Origin: CAZLPW01 sp964561495
Lineage (GTDB): Bacteria > Fidelibacterota > Marinisomatia > Marinisomatales > UBA1611
Length of the DNA: 7,686 nt
Reading direction: 5' to 3'
Assembly (NCBI GenBank): GCA_964561495.1
Contig: CAZLPW010000092.1
Coordinates: 1 to 7,686, forward strand
Position 1 is the stretch's first letter, and every line of letters starts with the position of its first letter. Below the pieces are notes generated by a model. The model was not told the origin of the DNA, made no database searches, and was given only the letters and a program-made list of their open reading frames with translations. A program made the translations under genes and the position numbers. Positions 6,701-7,686 of the stretch are shown in pieces.

Positions 6701-7686
6701 ACAAACAAGCTTCGGACGCTGACCTAGATGATTTAGCAGATGGAACACTATCATCGAGTAAAGTTGAAAATAACGAATATTTTATTACTTCAGCTGGAAC
6801 ATCAGGTCAAATATGGAAGTCAGATGGGAATGGTGCAGGTTCATGGGCTACTTCAAATCTTGATGGTTTGTCTGATGCATTGGTTGAGGATAATTCGATA
6901 TATTTAGGTAGTTCGCCATCCAGTACCAGTAGCGCTGTAAACAATGTTTCAATTGGTGTTAATGCCATGGAGTCTATTACTACAGGAGATAATAATACAG
7001 CGATAGGGCATAAAGCTTTGGAGAGCAATACAGCAGCTAATAAAAACGTTGCAGTTGGATATCTTGCTTTGAACGCGAATTCCACTGGATATGCAAACAC
7101 TACTAGCGGTACCGAATCTTTACTTTCTAACACAACTGGAAGTTATAATGTATCAGTAGGTTATGAGGCTTTAAAATCAAATACAACTGGTGATAATAAT
7201 ATTGGTATTGGTAGGGCAGGAGACGTGATTACTACAGGAAGTGACAATATCACAATTGGTCAGGATGCTGATCCAAGTTCAGCGAGTGCATCTAATCAAA
7301 TAGTAATTGGATCTGGTGCTACAGGTCATGGTGATAACATAATAGTGATGGGTAATGGTAGCGCAACTGCAATACACCCACATGATGATAATGAGGTAGA
7401 TTTGGGTAGTAGCAGTTATTCATTTAAAGATGCTCATATTCAGGGCACAGCGAATATTGGTGCCTTAAATTTGAGTGTTGCCAGTCCTATTACAAGTAAT
7501 TCGACCTTTAATGGTAGCGAGACTATAATTCCTATTAATACTTCTGGAGGCATAATTACTGTCACAATTGATACCGACCAAAAGGTTGCGGGAAGAATAT
7601 TGATTTTTAAAAATATAAGTACAAATGGCTTTTATATTGCTACGGAGGGAAGTGAGCAAGTTCAAGCAAGGGGCGAAGAAATACGT
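3784..7686 (+). CDS. Giant repetitive surface-fibre/adhesin-like protein (3' end missing)
   Basis: The frame is open for 1301 codons and runs off the window. Domains in order: signal peptide (1-17, cut near IFA-QP); N-terminal beta-domain (about 27-120) from ISFQGML through NGVFSVLLG to PRQTFSSVPFS, a start common to tail-fibre-like surface proteins; a stalk (135-273) with evenly spaced D-S/T motifs; and four modules opening with LNDLSDA or LDGLSDA at residues 288, 506, 741 and 1026, carrying 17-residue Gly/Asn repeats. The inter-module stretch 923-1025 holds TAAELNFVDGVTSALQTQLD and GTSGQIWKSDGNGAGSW, both phage-fibre-like. The visible end (1220-1301) is a beta segment with TVTIDTDQKVAGRILIFK and IATEGSE. 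The repeats resemble YadA-type/S74-fibre head repeats, so a trimeric beta-roll fibre is likely. That is inference. Neither a sorting domain nor an S74 autoprotease is visible; either may lie past the edge. A likely role is attachment or surface display, and the substrate is unknown. Confidence 0.88.
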   Translation, partial: MKKSIIIILAFFTYIFAQPGISAPNEISFQGMLTNTDGSIYEDGEYQLTFRFIRTTQGGSEQTIWEEEHMASVQNGVFSVLLGSITTLPQNIPGNVMLETQVGDEVLTPRQTFSSVPFSLKSNMANLSLEAISSDSSNYSEVSRHAIYADSAMYSMNAPLADTAQFSHYSNHAMHSDSAMYTTYSQHASHADTAMMTAHSVHADTSGFSIHSSYSLYSDTSGFANQSGYSFYADTAHYLVNMPTIDSVMFSEQSNYALTADTAVISMQSLYSDTATIALTSADAVSQLNDLSDATTEGGYGNLGLGGGVLATTEGAYNLAFGYDALRSNVGASFNTALGHKSMWSNIDGEKNVAIGYSSLYENTSGTQNTSSGYEALYSNVEGSYNSSYGYHSLYKNLVGNSNVGFGMQTLYNNTSGNTNTAIGRNAGMMNTTGSGNIFIGFSAGNNTDHQEASNKLVIANSSTTTPLIDGDFENATLNINGSISAASFSGDGSGLTGISSGANNLNDLSDATTNGDYNLGLGSQALGNNTDGYHNTAIGRDAMTLNTTGYSNTAVGLGALRSNIEGFGNIALGQDALAQNISGNMNTSSGYQSLELNTTGGQNTANGYQSLESNTTGNYNTAFGKHSLRNSTTGSSNSSFGIDALYENTTGGSNTAIGRNAGGDNTTGSGNIFIGYGAGDNSNHQTSSNKLVIANSSTTTPLIDGDFENATLNINGSVSATSFSGDGSGLTGISSGANNLNDLSDALFEDNSIYLGNSPSSTSSAVNNVSIGVNAMESITTGDNNTAIGHKALESNTAANKNVAVGYLALNANSTGYANTTSGTESLLSNTTGSYNVSVGYEALKSNTTGDNNIGIGRAGDVITTGSDNITIGQDADPSSASASNQIVIGSGATGHGDNIIVMGNGSATAIHPHDDNEVDLGSNDYGFKNLYLDGIAYVDGIDLNGTSVSATAAELNFVDGVTSALQTQLDNKQASDADLDDLADGTLSSSKVENNEYFITSAGTSGQIWKSDGNGAGSWATSNLDGLSDALVEDNSIYLGSSPSSTSSAVNNVSIGVNAMESITTGDNNTAIGHKALESNTAANKNVAVGYLALNANSTGYANTTSGTESLLSNTTGSYNVSVGYEALKSNTTGDNNIGIGRAGDVITTGSDNITIGQDADPSSASASNQIVIGSGATGHGDNIIVMGNGSATAIHPHDDNEVDLGSSSYSFKDAHIQGTANIGALNLSVASPITSNSTFNGSETIIPINTSGGIITVTIDTDQKVAGRILIFKNISTNGFYIATEGSEQVQARGEEIR
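4186..4611 (+). repeat. Stalk region with D-S/T motifs spaced 12 or 15 residues
   Basis: Within the fibre protein, Asp followed by Ser or Thr (mostly ADTA or SDSA) recurs at residues 135, 150, 162, 177, 192, 204, 219, 234, 246, 261 and 273. The spacings are 15, 12, 15, 15, 12, 15, 15, 12, 15, 12. The order 12-15-15 repeats with a 42-residue super-period. Intervening positions are rich in Ser, His, Tyr and Ala. The register breaks at the next Asp (283, spacing 10), where the module region begins. Confidence 0.75.
4645..5298 (+). repeat. Fibre module 1 (218 residues)
   Basis: The module starts at LNDLSDATT (residue 288). It contains about seven head repeats between residues 315 and 433, mostly 17 residues long, with the first two at 16 and 18. 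It ends with GSGNIFIG, SNKLVIANSSTTTPLIDG and SFSGDGSGLTGIS, the same closing block as module 2. Confidence 0.8.
5299..6003 (+). repeat. Fibre module 2 (235 residues)
   Basis: The module starts at LNDLSDATT (residue 506). It holds eight exact 17-residue repeats (533-668), of the form G-x-x-N-T-A-x-G-x-x-A/S-L-x-x-N-T-T. The closing block is homologous to that of module 1, offset by 705 bp. In that block, 97 bp (5146-5242 versus 5851-5947) show 11 differences, nine of them silent. The next 76 bp are identical. Confidence 0.8.
6004..6858 (+). repeat. Fibre module 3 (285 residues)
   Basis: The module starts at LNDLSDA (residue 741). It has five head repeats (783-866; the last has 16 residues). 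It closes differently from modules 1-2, with SNQIVIGSGATGHGD, HPHDDNEVDLGS and then the TAAELNF/GTSGQIWKSDG linker. Bases 6057-6548 are identical to 6912-7403 in module 4. Confidence 0.85.
6859..7440 (+). repeat. Fibre module 4, near-identical copy of module 3
   Basis: The module starts at LDGLSDA (residue 1026). Its five head repeats and the NQIVIGSGATGHGD/HPHDDNE block repeat module 3 at an offset of exactly 855 bp (285 codons). The copy is perfect over 492 bp (6912-7403). Scattered differences lie just upstream (three within 6873-6911), with sharp divergence downstream of 7404. The linker of module 3 is not repeated. A terminal beta segment follows instead. Confidence 0.88.

Noticed and set aside
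4645..7440. Regularly spaced repeats as a CRISPR array
   Set aside because: The repeats are in-frame protein modules of 51-bp units with degenerate nucleotide sequence. There are no identical short repeats with unique spacers, and no cas genes.

Overview
The window is AT-rich. It looks like part of a marine, Candidatus Marinimicrobia (SAR406)-like genome, or a relative in the Bacteroidota/Ignavibacteria/FCB neighbourhood. The main clue is a small secreted protein ending in a type IX secretion (T9SS) sorting domain with the YPNPFNPT signature. It sits next to a very large repetitive surface-fibre gene of the kind common in those groups. The phylum is an inference from gene style, not a marker-based assignment.

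Left part (1-2214): a rho-independent terminator (39-70) ends a gene lying off the left edge. Next comes a two-gene type II restriction-modification (RM) cassette on the minus strand. It encodes a complete C5-cytosine DNA methyltransferase (1056-1991), transcribed first, and a 268-residue probable restriction endonuclease (158-964) after it. The cassette is bracketed by two near-identical direct repeats (124-157 and 2143-2174). The left copy ends one base before the endonuclease stop codon. The right copy lies upstream of the next gene, where it may carry that gene's promoter. This looks like an insertion that duplicated its target.

Middle (2215-3243): a complete classical short-chain dehydrogenase/reductase (plus strand) converges on a tRNA-Leu(CAA) gene (minus strand). 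Between the tRNA and the next operon lies a short intergenic region with a plausible sigma70-type promoter (TTGCAC, 18 bp, TACAAT) facing right.

Right part (3244-7686): a two-gene operon. The first gene encodes a 176-residue T9SS-sorted protein. Its stop codon lies inside the Shine-Dalgarno sequence of the second gene. That gene has an unbroken reading frame of 1301 codons running off the right edge. It encodes a signal peptide, an N-terminal beta-domain, a stalk with regularly spaced D-S/T motifs, and four modules of 17-residue glycine/asparagine repeats, each opening with an LNDLSDA-type motif. The visible end is a phage-tail-fibre-like beta segment. The last two modules share a 492-bp stretch that is identical at every base, in frame and 855 bp apart. 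Modules 2 and 3 share a shorter perfect tract beside silently diverged sequence. The gene therefore appears to be evolving by recent in-frame duplication and conversion.

The most interesting items are the RM cassette with its flanking repeats, the repeat dynamics of the fibre gene, and the 12/15/15-residue spacing in the fibre stalk. I found no CRISPR array, transposase or clearly new multi-gene defence system.
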